Below, piece after piece: positions 1 to 11,042 of a stretch of 64,000 nt of DNA. Both the position numbers and the translations under genes were made by a program. Origin of the DNA: Gonapodya prolifera JEL478 (Eukaryota; Monoblepharomycota; Monoblepharidomycetes; Monoblepharidales; Gonapodyaceae); assembly GCA_001574975.1 (NCBI GenBank), contig KQ965745.1, positions 372,001 to 436,000 on the forward strand. Direction: 5' to 3'. The stretch's first letter is position 1. Each line of letters opens with the position of its first letter. The notes beneath the pieces were generated by a model. That model made no database searches, had not been told where the DNA came from, and was given only the letters and a program-made list of their open reading frames with translations.

Positions 1-18
1 ATTACGCAAGCTCTCCGC

Positions 19-336
19 TCACAGAAGCTGGCTAGACCTTGGCACAGGCGAGGGTAAAACTATGCCATCCGCTTTCAAAAATTCAACAAAGTCGTCTGGC
101 AGCTCTATCACGATCGTTTTGAACGTGCTGCGAGAGAATTTGGGGAGCCACGATGGAAGTGCGCACGCATCAATGATTGCGCGAGACAATGGTGGGAACT
201 CGATGGGTGGTCTCTCTGGCAGCTCTGAAGAAGGGAAATCCATTGTTTGACCGCAGATTTTCAGGGAGCCCTTCTTTTTCACCAGGCTGCTACTCGCCCA
301 CCCTTCCGCCTGTGAGCACCTGATGGCAGACGACAA
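19..336 (-). CDS. Unrecognised exon or partial gene at left edge
   Basis: An open stretch of about 105 residues on the minus strand. It contains an ordered-looking segment with LPSWLPKF followed by a VIELPDDF-like strand/helix pattern. A GTGAGC donor-like site lies near positions 19-24, so the exon may continue past the window edge rather than end at the in-frame stop. Its first Met overlaps the eIF2-beta start codon on the other strand; a downstream Met near 243 would avoid the overlap. I do not recognise the family. The LPxWL...LP pattern is faintly like GINS subunit Psf3, but not enough to assign it. It could also be a chance reading frame. Confidence 0.3.
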   Translation of the reverse strand: MSSAIRCSQAEGWASSSLVKKKGSLKICGQTMDFPSSELPERPPIEFPPLSRAIIDACALPSWLPKFSRSTFKTIVIELPDDFVEFLKADGIVLPSPVPRSSQLL

Positions 337-2108
337 TCCAGAGGTACGTTTGTACTTTTCGGATGCGCCTTCGAACTATTGTAACAAAACAGATTCTTCC
401 CCACAACACTGCTGGTTCTTTTGGCCGCACTCCTTTCCTGATTCATTGCCGTCCAATCAACGAAATGCATTCAGGCACTGTTCGAAGGACAGAAGAAGAA
501 GAAGAGCAAGAAGTCGAAACCGGTGGCGGAGGAAGAGGTGGGTTGGTTTGATTTCAATTTGTATTCGATCTTCATCCATCGAACCACCCATTTGCTGGCG
601 ACGCTTCTCCACTAATGTACTCTTTTAATTCTCTCTGCTTTAGATTCGAGAGGACCCTCCCCCCGCAGAGGACGATGAGGTTCGCAACAGGTGTCATTTA
701 CGAAGGAGACTGTTCTTACCAAAGTTTTGCAGCTCGCTGTCTTCTCGGAAAAGAAGAAGGTACCTTCGGTCTGGTTCTGATGTCCCTCTGCTCTGTGTTT
801 AATGACTTTGTCATTCACAGAAGAAGAAGAAGAAATCCACGGTCGACGATGTACCCATTGATGGCGAAGTTGATGGTTCGGAAGCTCAAGCTCCGTCAGC
901 TGTGGAGGAGCGGACAGAGGCCCAGTTAGAGGAAGATGAAAGTGCTGCCATGTTTGAAGGAAAGAAGAAGAAGGTGTGTTGTCCGGTTCAGTTAGGTCGG
1001 AATGTGCCATTTATATGTTATGGCTGCTTCTTTCATTCTAGAAAAAGAAGAAGGCAGCAGTGGAAGACGATGGCGAGAACGTCGTCGAGCCAGTTGTTGA
1101 GCAGCCCGAAAATGTGGAAGATATGGATCCCACTACCATGTTCGGGGAGAAGAAGAAGGTGTGTGAAAATCCGGTGTTTCGACCTGCAATCCACATATTT
1201 ACAAGTTCGCCTTCATTAGAAGAAAAAGAAACCTAAAGTGGAGGATCTTCCGGAGCCCGTGCCCGAACAGGATGTAGAAGATGGTGCGGTCCCCGACGTG
1301 GACGGGGACGCGGTGGACGGCGAGGACGAGCAGGAGGCAGGAGAAAATGATGATCAGGGAGATGAAGAACCTGCAGGAGAGATCAGTTTAACAGGGGAGC
1401 CAGTAGCCGGAAATGAAGAGGGATGGCTTGGCAGTGAGAGAGACTATGAATACGGGGAGGTACGTTCTTTCTCCCTTCTCTGCTTGGTATGCGTGCTCAG
1501 AGCATTTTTCCAGCTACTGTCTCGCATGTATCGCATCCTTCGAGAGAACAATCCGGAGCTCATTGGTGAAAAACGGCGATACACGATCCCTCCTCCTCAG
1601 GTCGCCAGGGAAGGCAGCAAGAAAACTGTTTTTTCCAACGTTTCCGACATCGCAAGACGTATGAAGCGGACACCGGAGCACCTCATTCAATTCGTTTTTG
1701 CAGAACTTGGAACAAGTGGAAGTGTTGACGGGAGCGGCCAGTTGATCATCAAAGGAAGATTCCAGCCGAAGCAAATAGAAACGGTGCTGAAAAGATATAT
1801 CGGTGCGTGGCGATGTTGTCTACATCCCTACTTGGGGTTGATCTGACAATGTGTATTCTTCAAGGCGAGTATGTAACTTGCAAGACCTGCAAGTCATTTG
1901 AGACGAACATCTCTCGCGACAACCGATTGTGGTTCATCACATGCGAGAGCTGTGGCTCTCGCCGAACTGTTGCTGCCATTTCTGCCGGTTTCAAAGCTCA
2001 GACAACGAAGAGGTGAGCCTTCGATGTTGATCATCACGAAACCATTACTGACGAAATGAGTTGTCCCCATCTTTTTACCGAAGAGCGAAAATGCGGGCAG
2101 CGGCTTGA
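323..2108 (+). CDS. SUI3: Translation initiation factor eIF2 subunit beta
   Basis: Beta subunit of the eIF2 GTPase complex, which delivers initiator Met-tRNA to the 40S ribosome in the cytosol. The first exon encodes only about 7 residues (MADDNPE). The next small exons carry several lysine blocks ([37 protein letters not shown]), the sites that bind eIF5 and eIF2B-epsilon in known homologues. An acidic stretch follows, then [11 protein letters not shown], the core with PPQVAREG and [12 protein letters not shown], and a CxxC...CxxC zinc ribbon (CKTC, CESC). The last intron is placed at 2013-2083 because splicing there yields the family-typical basic tail (KRAKMRAAA) and a TGA at 2106-2108. 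Some lysine blocks are interrupted by introns lying inside AAG runs. Confidence 0.96.
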
Positions 2109-2265
2109 GCAAAGGTTTAGGAATAGTTACTATTGTAAAGAACATCGGGCCAAAGTTCACAAATCGATTTCAATGGCGAGTAACTAGTGCAATGATGCGC
2201 ACACGGTAGCCCTTGGCACACCTCTCTTTTTTTTGTCATTTCTCGATGCCTGACTTCAATCTGGA

Positions 2266-3544
2266 GTGCATCACATCTATGTTGACCACAAGACGGTATT
2301 ACAGGATTTCTATCCGTACTTTGTCGAAGATACTGCATCTCGATCGCTCTACGAAGCTGCTGACGAGGAACTATTGGAAGCGAAAGCTGGATCGATCGAT
2401 TGGTGGGACGAGCCTGTGGTTCGGGTGAGCATACCGTACCAGTTCCATTGAATTTGTCACATCAACTCTCGCTGACGATAAACTCATTTGAATTGGATGC
2501 TTCTTATGCTGGTTTTTGTCTGTTTCTGTTTCTGTCCACGGCTTCAGATAGCTCCGACAATCAAGGCAACGCAAGTGCGGACTCCCCTTCTCGTAGTTGG
2601 GCTACCAGGAGCGGGCTCAGAGTTTGTGCGTTGAGCCGTGTACCCGCTTTTCTAAAAAAATTATAACCCGGTCTGGCGTCAGGTGCGGTCCCGATATGTA
2701 CGGCAGTCGACAAGCCTCGCCGTGGCGGCCACAATTGTCGTACCAGATATACAGATTGTACGTCCTGCATGTCAGGAATGGGATTAGAGCTCATCGTTTT
2801 TCTTTCCAGAAGCTCTTGTCTTACCGGCCGACACGTCTCATCAATCCGTCTCACACGCTTTATGCGCCGAAGCCTGTATCGTCGAGTCCACAGTACCTTG
2901 TCCTCGCATGTGGACATGACATAGCATCGGAAAGGGCGGGATCATTTGCCAGATCCTTATTCGAACATGTCGTCGCCGAAAGGTGAAGATCTCAAGTGCC
3001 GCAGAAGCTAGCTCAAGTTCTCAGCTGTTCACACGACTTGTCCCACGAAGGGTCATCATTTTCGGTGACCTCGACCCATCAGACTACCACAAGCTCACCT
3101 CGGAGGGAAGCGCGACTCCTGTCTTGAGGAAGGTGGATTCGAAGGTGTGCATGATTATTCAGACTTGATCAACTTCTTCGTCTGAAATCTTCCCCGGAAA
3201 GCCCGACTCCACGGACTCAATCCCCCTGCTTGAACCCCCGAGTCACGCCTCCGCTTTAGCCGCGGCTGTGTACGGGACGGTACGTTCGAACCATGTACTT
3301 CTTTCAGTCGACATTCACCAACGTATTCCATATTCCACAGGTCGCTCGCCACCACCCTGACACCCACGCTACACTTTACTTGACTCTTCTCGAGCAAAGC
3401 GCCGGTCGGGGCCGTATCACAGCTGCCGTGGTCAACATCTTGGACACGGTGCAACCTGTTGTGGAAGCGGCCGGTTTGAAGAGTAGCGGTCTTGAATCGA
3501 ACGGAAAGCTGGACGAAACAGAAGGTACCTCTCTCTACATGTAG
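2266..3544 (+). CDS. Proteasome assembly chaperone 1-like protein (PSMG1/Pba1 family)
   Basis: Probable PAC1-type chaperone that helps assemble the 20S proteasome alpha ring. The exon order reads: an acidic N-terminal exon with AGSIDWWDEP; a hydrophobic strand with TPLLVVGLPGAGSEF; VAATIVVPDIQI; SSPQYLVLACGHDIA; a segment with DYHKLTSEGSATPVLRKV; then SALAAAVYGT joined to HHPDTHATLYLTLLEQ. The DYxxSEGSxxxPxLR block and the following AAAVY...ATLYLTLLE block match the order and spacing seen in PSMG1 proteins. It lies about 150 bp after eIF2-beta on the same strand. The start is uncertain: an ATG at 2173 with a short first exon is an alternative. The junction near 2980 (end of FEHVVAE) does not splice cleanly by eye, so one boundary may be wrong or the site may hold a frameshift. 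Confidence 0.55.
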
Positions 3545-3581
3545 AAGAACATGTACCCGCCCAACAATACATGCATGCAAT

Positions 3582-5920
3582 TCAGTTTTGAGGAGCAGGT
3601 GGTACTTTTGCTAGCTTAGCTATCAGCTGTCCGCTCACTTTGTTCGCCTCTCGCAACCTTTCGCCGAAAAACGCGGTCGCGCCCTCCCAGCGAGACTGAT
3701 AAGCTTCCATATTGTTGCTCTCGACCACTTCCACCCACCCTCTCGCCGCACTACAGAATTCAAAATCATCCGCCCGGATCTCCGGGTCACGTACCGCATG
3801 ATTCACGGCATCTTGGAGCATCTGCTCGTTGCGGAACAGGTACTCTGTGATGCCGAGGAGAAAGCGGAAAATTGGGGTTTGGCAGATCAAGTGGCGGTAT
3901 GGGTTGATGTTCAGGCGGTACCAACAGTCGGCCATGGCGAGAAGAGATAAGTGGGAATTCGGCATGCGTTTTGTTGGTGGGATGATGGATAATGAGAACT
4001 CGTCGAGGAACGAGTCTGACAGGAGGATTGGGTTTGTGTTGGCACCTGTGGGAAACAGTGTTGAGCCCGCCTACGGGAACAAGCCAGCGTTATTACAGCA
4101 TTAGAGAGACGGCAGCAATAGGCTCTAGTTCTCACTTTTTGTATCCGAGCTCGGAATTCTTCCTCCTGCCCAGTGATCATGAGTTTGAACAGCTCAGAAG
4201 CCGATCGCGCGTACTCTCGAACTTGCACTTTGGCGGCAGGATTCATCATTGCAAGTCCTTGTAATTGACAAGTTATTGCACACAAACACGACAGCAAGTC
4301 CGGTTGGAAAAGTTGCGGCAATACGAACCCGCGTAAACGTGCCACTTGCTGCTAAAAATCCGCATGGTCAAGAGGACCTTGACGTTTTCGATTCCTCCCA
4401 TGTAAAGAGGATTCTCCCACTTTTCGGTGAGTCATGTGAGGAGTCGTTTGCTTGCGTTTTGTCAAAATTAGCCCAGAGCACTGTACACACCGGAAAGGTT
4501 CCCATCGTTCTCCAGGCGATACCCATGCTGTTGGTTCAACGATGGGTCCTGCATCAGTATCGAGGTCTGGCCTCCGTTGCTCAACCCCCGTTGGCTTTGG
4601 CCGTCGCCGTCAGCCTCGGTCAGCGCCTAGGGGCGATAAGGCCTCGGGCTCGCTTCCCTCACTCACGTACCTCAAAAACGCCAAATGCGTCGCCGCCTGG
4701 GTATCGGCCGTGATTTCATCGTGATCGACGTAACTCAGCCCCTCCACAAAGTCCGACTCCAGGCACGACAGGATGGCTTTCACGAGGTCGTAGTTGCGCG
4801 GATCGCGCACGCGGTGCCGGATGAGAACTAGGGGTTGATGGAGCGGTGACACGCTGGGTGGGGGTGGGGGGATGGTGTAGGAGATGGCGATGAGACCACT
4901 GCATGCAACTAAAAGCTTCGGACTCACTTTGGCCCGTGCATGGAATGCGACGGCACAACGTCCACGTCGTCGGGAATGTGCCGGTCGAACGCGGCGACTT
5001 CGGGCTCCTTGACGGACGTCTGGCCCGATACGACTGCGCCCGGTTTGTGCGCTGGAGAGGTGGGGCGTGGGTGTGGGATTGAATGCAAAGTGTGAGAAAA
5101 GTTGGACGATAACGACCCATCGCCTCCCGCCTCCCCCTTCGCGATGACGAGGTGTATTCGCCTCCGGCGGGAATATGCGCTCCGCGCTGTATCATTCGCG
5201 CTTCGCGGGGATCATGCCCTCCGGCGGGAGTATGCGATTCGCGGTGCATTCGCCTCCAGCGGACGCCTGGATCAGCACTTCGTACTTAGGCTTCGATACA
5301 CGTTCCGCGTGATGGCCTCGGTCAGCGAGTAGCGGCGCTTAGGCCTCAGACTTAGCACTCCAGACCTCGCTGCGTCTCGCAACACGGCCTCTGGCCTCCG
5401 TTGCCCCACCCCCCCTCGGTCCCCCAAAAAACATTGACCCACCAGGTCCAAACTGCGCGACCACGCGTTCGATTCCTTTCGCCTCAACGGAGTAGAAGAC
5501 CACGTCCGAAATCCTCACGACCCCGTAACCATCCCGGTGAACATGAAGACCCGACCCTGCAAGTAACCCGGTTGAATTTGTCACGCTCCAAGAGTGCCTT
5601 TTTTGAGCAACAAGGAGAAAGTACGGAACCTTCTGTGTCCTTTTTAATCGCCTCGTATTTGGAAGGAATGTCGCAGACGTGAACACTGGGAGGCGATACG
5701 CCGTTGGTCACGCGAGAATAGAGCGATGAGTAGCAAGAGTACTCGCTTTTTCCATCCGGCGCGGAAGAATCTGTTTGCGTAGAGTCGTCCCATGTCGCCT
5801 GGTGTGAGGAAGGAGAGTGGAGTCGGGCGAGAGACGTGGCATTGTGGCTGCGCCTGACCACGCACCGAATCCTACGATGCCGATGTGCGTCTGCGTCTGC
5901 AGCTCTGCGGTCACTTCCAT
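3582..5920 (-). CDS. TYR1: Prephenate dehydrogenase (NADP+)
   Basis: Converts prephenate to 4-hydroxyphenylpyruvate in tyrosine biosynthesis. Exon 1 ends in the Rossmann motif HIGIVGFG; splicing across the first intron continues it as GDMGRLYANRFFRAGW, a typical NAD(P)-binding start. Later exons give GVVRISDVVFYSVEA, VVAQFGP, GAVVSGQTSVKEPEVAAF, PSHSMHGPNVSPLHQPLVLI, DHDEITADTQAATHLAFL, GGIENVKVLL, KWHVYAGLAMMNPAAK and the helical C-terminal dimer domain. All match the order of fungal TYR1. There are at least six introns. Two, near 4535-4660 and about 5060-5450, are unusually long and carry a GC-rich dispersed repeat. The start at 5920 is chosen because it sits just before the nucleotide-binding strand; an in-frame Met lies at 5935. 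The gene diverges from KAP123 with about 210 bp between start codons. Confidence 0.96.
4566..4660. repeat. Copy of intronic GC-rich repeat (TYR1 intron)
   Basis: Contains CCTCGGTCAGCGCC followed by a GCGATAAGGCCTCGG block at 4614-4648. The same block occurs in reverse complement at 6455-6488. An upstream CTGGCCTCCGTTGC word is shared with 5390-5405. The stretch lies between TYR1 exons encoding THLAFL and SMGIAW. Confidence 0.6.
5140..5405. repeat. Copy of intronic GC-rich repeat (TYR1 intron)
   Basis: A long TYR1 intron is filled with short related units of the ATTCGCCTCCGGCGGGA / TATGCGCTCCGCG kind, repeated several times between 5150 and 5270. A CCTCGGTCAGCG...TTAGGCCTCAG block follows at 5315-5348, then GCACTCCAGACC at about 5358. 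The same words in the same order appear inverted at 6410-6690 in the neighbouring gene. Confidence 0.65.
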
Positions 5921-6130
5921 CGCTGCTATCTTCACTCTGGCCGGCTGAATTGGTTGTGAATGGTGAGCAGTTTATCCTGTATCGATTTTCTCTTTTCCTG
6001 CGTACCACTCGCATCGCCCGTCGCCCGTTGCCTGCGCGCACTAAATACCCCACATCCGCGCAACCACCACTCAGCACTGTCGCTGCTCTGTCCTGGCGCC
6101 ACCCCGAATCGGCAGACGACAACTCCCACA
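5921..6130. promoter_or_regulatory. Shared divergent promoter region TYR1 / KAP123
   Basis: About 210 bp separate the start codons of TYR1 (minus) and KAP123 (plus), so both promoters must lie here or within the 5' leaders. No clear TATA box or binding site is recognised. Short divergent spacing is common in compact fungal genomes, and co-regulation is only a possibility. Confidence 0.45.
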
Positions 6131-7760
6131 ATGGCAGACTACCTTCTCCAACTCGAAACACTTCTCAAGCAAGTTTCCAGCGCTGACACGACAAAGATCA
6201 GAGATGTGCGTGGCAGATCCGTGGTTTTGCTGGACAGATCCGGCCGCGATTGCTCACGACGGGTTTGGTTACCCACGACCCACCCTTCACCTAGGCCACA
6301 AACACCCTGAAATCAGACTTCTTTTCCCGGCCAGAATGTGTCCCCGCTTTGACAGAACTCGCTTCTAGAAGCGCGGATCCGGCGGTGAGTGTCGTCACGA
6401 GAATCAAATCGAAACTGCGTGGTCTGGAGTGCGAAGCACACAAGACCGAGGACTCCGAGGCCTTATCGCTGTTAGGCGCTGACCGAGGGATTTTTCGCGG
6501 AGCGAAGCTGAGGCCTAGGCGCCGATAGCGCTGACCGAGGCTTTCGAGTGAAGCGAGACAACTGCCGGAGGCGAATACCTAGTGGAGCGGAATACTCTCA
6601 CCGAGCGATATCCTAGAGTCCGCCCGAGGCGAATACCCCGCGGAGCTGAATTTACTTTCGCTGAGCGAACATCGAGGAACCTGACTGAAAGGGATTGACC
6701 GCCGGTCTTGTTTTCGCCACCCGATTTTGCCCAATCTCACTCCTGGTCTTCGTTTTGCCACCTCACCCGCCTTTTCCCCAATCCTACCTCACCGCCACAG
6801 ATCCGCCAACTCGCCGCCGTCGAGCTGCGCAAGCATCTTGCCAAACAGTGGCCCGCTGTCGATCCTGCCACTCAGGACGGCATCAGGAAACACCTGCTGG
6901 AGCACATTGTCGTGGAGCCAAAGTGAGCATGAGCATGAGCAGATTTGGCGCAGACTCTCTGTTACGCAACTCAATACTGACTGTAACGCAACTCTGACGG
7001 GCACTCCTCCAACTCAACTCAACTCTGACGGGTATTCGTACAACATTGACATGGCACTCAAACATCGCACCACTGACGCTAACGCGCAATCCAGCAATCT
7101 CGTACGACACGCACTTGCGCGCGCAATCTCCGCGATCGCAAAGCTGGACCTGCCGGACAACAAGTGGCCGGATCTCCTCCCGTTTCTGTACCAATGCTGC
7201 CAGAGCCCCAACGTTGCGCACCGAGAAGTGAGACTTTTGCAAAGCCCGACGTAGCACATCGTTCCCCCTTTTAACATACGGTCCCCGTTACCGCTACATT
7301 AGGTCGGCGTGTACGCCCTGTACACCCTGTTCGAAACGATCGCCGACGCGCTCCAAAATGAGATCAAGCAGATGTTTGTCATATTCACGCACACGATCAA
7401 CGACCCCGAGAGCAAGGAAGTTCGCGTGACGACGATGCAGGCGCTGGGCAAGGTTGCGGAATTTGTTGAGACCGACAGCACCGAGGACGTTGTAAGGATC
7501 ACACCTCGAAACTCGAGTCTGTTGCTTGGTATCGTCTTGTGCTTGATAAGAACTCGATCCTCGCCAGAAATTATTCCGGGACCTCATCCCCCCCATGGTG
7601 AAAGTTCTGCAGCAGTGCTTGGAAGACGGTGATGAACCGTCCTTGAAAAAGGGCTTTGAGGTGTTGGAGTCCTTGTTACTTCTCGTGCGTAGTCCTAGTC
7701 TTGATTCTTGCGTGCGGCACACGCATCGGACGTCGGTCTTGAGGCAACATTCTTTGATGT

Positions 7761-7808
<48 letters not shown>

Positions 7809-10800
7809 CCCCCCTTTCCTCCACAGGACGCCCCCATCCTTTCCAAACATCTCGGCGATCTCATCACCTTTGTGTGCACCGTCGCGGGCAACACCCAATA
7901 CGACGACAGCCTCCGCCTAATGCCGCTCAACTTTTTGCTGCTCGTCATCATGTACAAGAAGGGAAAGCTGCAAAAGCTCAAGCTCGTGCAACCCATGGTG
8001 GCCGGGATCCTGCCGATCGCGGCTGAAAGCGACCCGGACGACGCGGACGATGACAGCCCGTCTCGCATCGCGCTCCAGATTATCAGCCAGCTTGCGACGA
8101 ACCTCCCCCCGCAGCAAGTTTTCCCTGTCGTCATGGAACAGATCGGACAGTACTCGCAGCAACCAGACCCGCGGTTCCGAAAAGCCGCCATGATGGGCTT
8201 TGCGGTCCTCGTGGACGGCTCCGCGGACTACATGCGCGCAAAAGTGGACGAATTGCTCCCCTTTATCGTCCGCGGGCTCCAAGACCCCGAAGTGCTTGTC
8301 CGCCGCGCGGCGTGCATTGCGCTCGGAGCGCTCGCTGAGGAACTTTCCGAAGAGGTTGCCGTGCACCACGCCACGCTGCTCCCGATCGTCGTGAGTCTTG
8401 CCGACGAGACCAACCCCGACATTCAAAAGCAGGCAACCAATGCACTGGACTCAATGCTGGAGGGCATGGGGGACGATATCGTGCAGTATCTGCCCCAACT
8501 CATGACGAAACTCGTCATGATCCTGGACACGGCCCCACCAGAAGTGAAGGCTACCGTCACGGGTGCCATTGGAAGCACCGCCCACGCTGCCGGAGAGGTG
8601 GGTCATTTGTCGTGTCGCATGGAGGAGTGTTTTGTCGATCGTTAATCGCCTTTTTCGTTTCCGTTTGCCAGGCCTTCCGACCTTACTTTGACGCCGTCGT
8701 GCCGCGATTACAAGCCATGATGGCGCTACGCGGCGTTTCTCCGGATGGACGGCCGCTCGAGATTGAGGTTTCGTGTCGCGGAGTTGCCACGGACACCATT
8801 GGCGCGATCGCTGATGCTGTGGGCAAGGAGGCCTTTGCTGTAAGGGTCTCGATCGCCAATTTGGACTTGAAGACGGATCCAACTAAGTGAACATGCGCCC
8901 CTTCTTTTAGCCGTACCTTGAGCCGTTCATGAAAGCGGCGATGGAAGGTTTGAAAATGGAGAACCACCGGTTGCGCGAGTGCAGTTATTGCTTTTTCGCC
9001 ACTGCGGCCAAGTTATATGAGGTAAGTTGGTGATGCACAGTTTCTCTGCAGTCTTCTCTCCTCCTGACATTCCCTCCACTTTCAGGAGGAGTTCTCGCCC
9101 TTCCTGGCCGTCGTAGTGGCCGAACTGTTGAAGTCGTGCAAGCAGACTGATACTGAGACCGAGTTCGCGGACGAGAACGGAGGTGACTTTTTTGTGATCT
9201 TCATTTTGTATTTTCCACAGCTGATTACATATCCTTCTCAACAGAGATCGACCTCGGAGATGATGACGACGAGGAAAACGGCATTGTTGTGAACTCGCAT
9301 GTTGCGGAAGAGAAGGAGATCGCCGCGGATGCCCTTGGAGAGCTCTTCGTGGCCACCCAGAGCCATTTCATGCCCTATGTCGAGGACTCAGTGAATGCGC
9401 TTATCCAATTGCTTGATCACTACTACCCCGGTGTCCGACGAAGTGCTGCGTCAAGCTTGTTCAAGTTTGTGTCCACGTTCTACAAAATGAGCAACCCCCA
9501 GCCTTGGGTTGCGGGATTCCCAGTTCAGGTCCCAGTCCACGAAAACGTGACAAACATTGCAAAGCTGGCGATGGACCGGATTGTGAAGATGCTGGAGGAA
9601 GAAGAAGACAGGTAAGCAGGTGCAAGTCCTCTTGCAGCGAGTCATTTTTGAGTCAAGGAGGTGCAAGTGCCGCAAGGATGATGAACCTTCTAATCCAGCT
9701 CACTTCGATAATGATAATGAGAAAAAAATGGAAGTTTTAAACTGATGCGGACATTGCAATCCATACCTTTGCAGGATGCTTGTCCGGACTGTTTTCAGTT
9801 TTCAGCTTTACTGATACTTTTTTTTCGTTTTCGACACTTCCAAGGATGTGCGTTATCCAACTCGGCCAAGATTTTGCAGAATGCTTGAAAATCGTCGGAC
9901 CAATCCTGATCGATGGATTCCAAGAAAAACTCCTTGCTCAAATTCTTCTTATTTTGAACCGGAACCACATATGCCAGCTTGACATCGATGGCGAGGTCAA
10001 CAGCGCAAAAGATGCGAGCCCAGACGAGGACGAGCAAGCAGAGTACGATGCCCTGACAATCAGCTCCGCAAGTGATATGCTTGGTGCAATGGCTCGGGCA
10101 ACAGGACCTGCTTTTGGCCAAGCAATGCCGACCATTCTCCCGCAAATCGCAAAGTAAGCCCACTTTGACACATTCGCTGGTGTGTGAATGTCAATTCTTA
10201 CACAATTTTGCTGCGCAGATACTACAAGCCAACGCGGAGCTCATCAGACCGTTCCATGGCGGTTGGTTGTATGGGAGAGATAACCGATGGTTTGAAGAAC
10301 GGAGTGACGCCGTACGCTGTAGCGATGCTTGACCTTCTCGTCAAAGCTTTGGAGGACGAAGAAGAAGATGTTCGCAGCAATGCGATCTGGGCGACTGGTC
10401 TCGTGCTTTACAACGCAGAAAGTGACCTTACCCAGTGAGTGGAATATATCATGATTGCGATTGTCATTCTCACCTTTAACGTTCAACTTCATGCAAGACT
10501 TTACCCTCTTGTGCTGCAGAAAATGCAAAAGCTGTTCGACCCGGAGTCTGTCACAAACCAGCGAGATAATGCGTGCGGAGCACTTGCACGCATGATTCTC
10601 AAGGCTCCGAACGCCGTTCCCGTAGACCAGGCACTCCCTATCCTTGTTGGAGCACTTCCTTTGAAGCGAGACTTCGAGGAAAACGAGCCTGTGTTCCAAG
10701 CATTGTTCAGTCTTTTCCGTGTCAATAATTCATGGGTAGGTGCAACTTCGCAACAATTGAAATATCAGAAACTAAAGAATAGTTCATAGGTTTTCCAAAA

Positions 10801-10915
10801 CGTAAACCAACTTCTTCCAGTTTTCCAACAGGTGTTGGCACCACCCGAGAATCAGTTGAAACCGCCCACAAGGGCAGAGTTGCAAGAGTTAATGAAGGCT
10901 CTCGGCCATGCGTGA
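6131..10915 (+). CDS. KAP123: Karyopherin KAP123 / importin-4-like nuclear import receptor
   Basis: Importin-beta family receptor that carries ribosomal proteins and histones into the nucleus. The start exon reads MADYLLQLETLLKQV. After a long intron come RQLAAVELRKHLAKQWP (importin-beta N-terminal, Ran-binding region) and a full solenoid of HEAT repeats: QALGKVAEFVETD, MYKKGKLQKLKLVQPM, PDPRFRKAAMMGFAVLVDG, YLEPFMKAAMEGLKMENH, VHENVTNIAKLAMDRIVK, ALTISSASDMLGAMARA, PYAVAMLDLLVKALEDEEED and PILVGALPLKRDFEENE. An acidic loop (LGDDDDEENG) sits in the second half. The C-terminal exon ends in MKALGHA and a TGA at 10913-10915. Family length is near 1,100 residues and the exons appear complete. Two introns are odd: intron 1 carries the GC-rich repeat shared with TYR1, and another holds a 46-base C run before its 3' splice site. 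The gene is convergent with the homeodomain gene 128 bp away. Confidence 0.96.
6410..6690. repeat. Inverted copy of intronic GC-rich repeat (KAP123 intron 1)
   Basis: On the minus strand this intron segment reads as tATTCGCCTCsGGCGG-type units, then CCTCGGTCAGCG...CCTAGGCCTCAG (6510-6540), then CCTCGGTCAGCGCCTAACAGCG and AAGGCCTCGG (6455-6488), then GCACTCCAGACC (near 6420). The order is that of the TYR1 intron copy at 5140-5405, inverted. It lies between the exon ending KIRD and the exon encoding KSDFFSRPE. Confidence 0.65.
7762..7807 (+). repeat. Poly(C) tract of 46 in a KAP123 intron
   Basis: A run of 46 consecutive C residues, then GCCCCCC and TTTCCTCCACAG. The acceptor precedes the exon starting DAPILSKHL, so the run lies in the polypyrimidine tract of this 3' splice site. 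The length may be affected by sequencing error. Confidence 0.9.
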
Positions 10916-11042
10916 TATATGTTACGAATTGTACCGTTTTATTGTTTTTTGTCTCACGATTCCTGCTAGACTATGTAGCACATTAGGTAAACTCTCAAAA
11001 AGGTGAAAAAATACGATGATGCGAGTAGCATTCTCCCCCCTC

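Noticed and set aside
7595-8026. Plus- and minus-strand frames with poly-Pro or poly-Gly
   Set aside because: They read through the poly(C) intron tract; the real KAP123 frame skips it by splicing.
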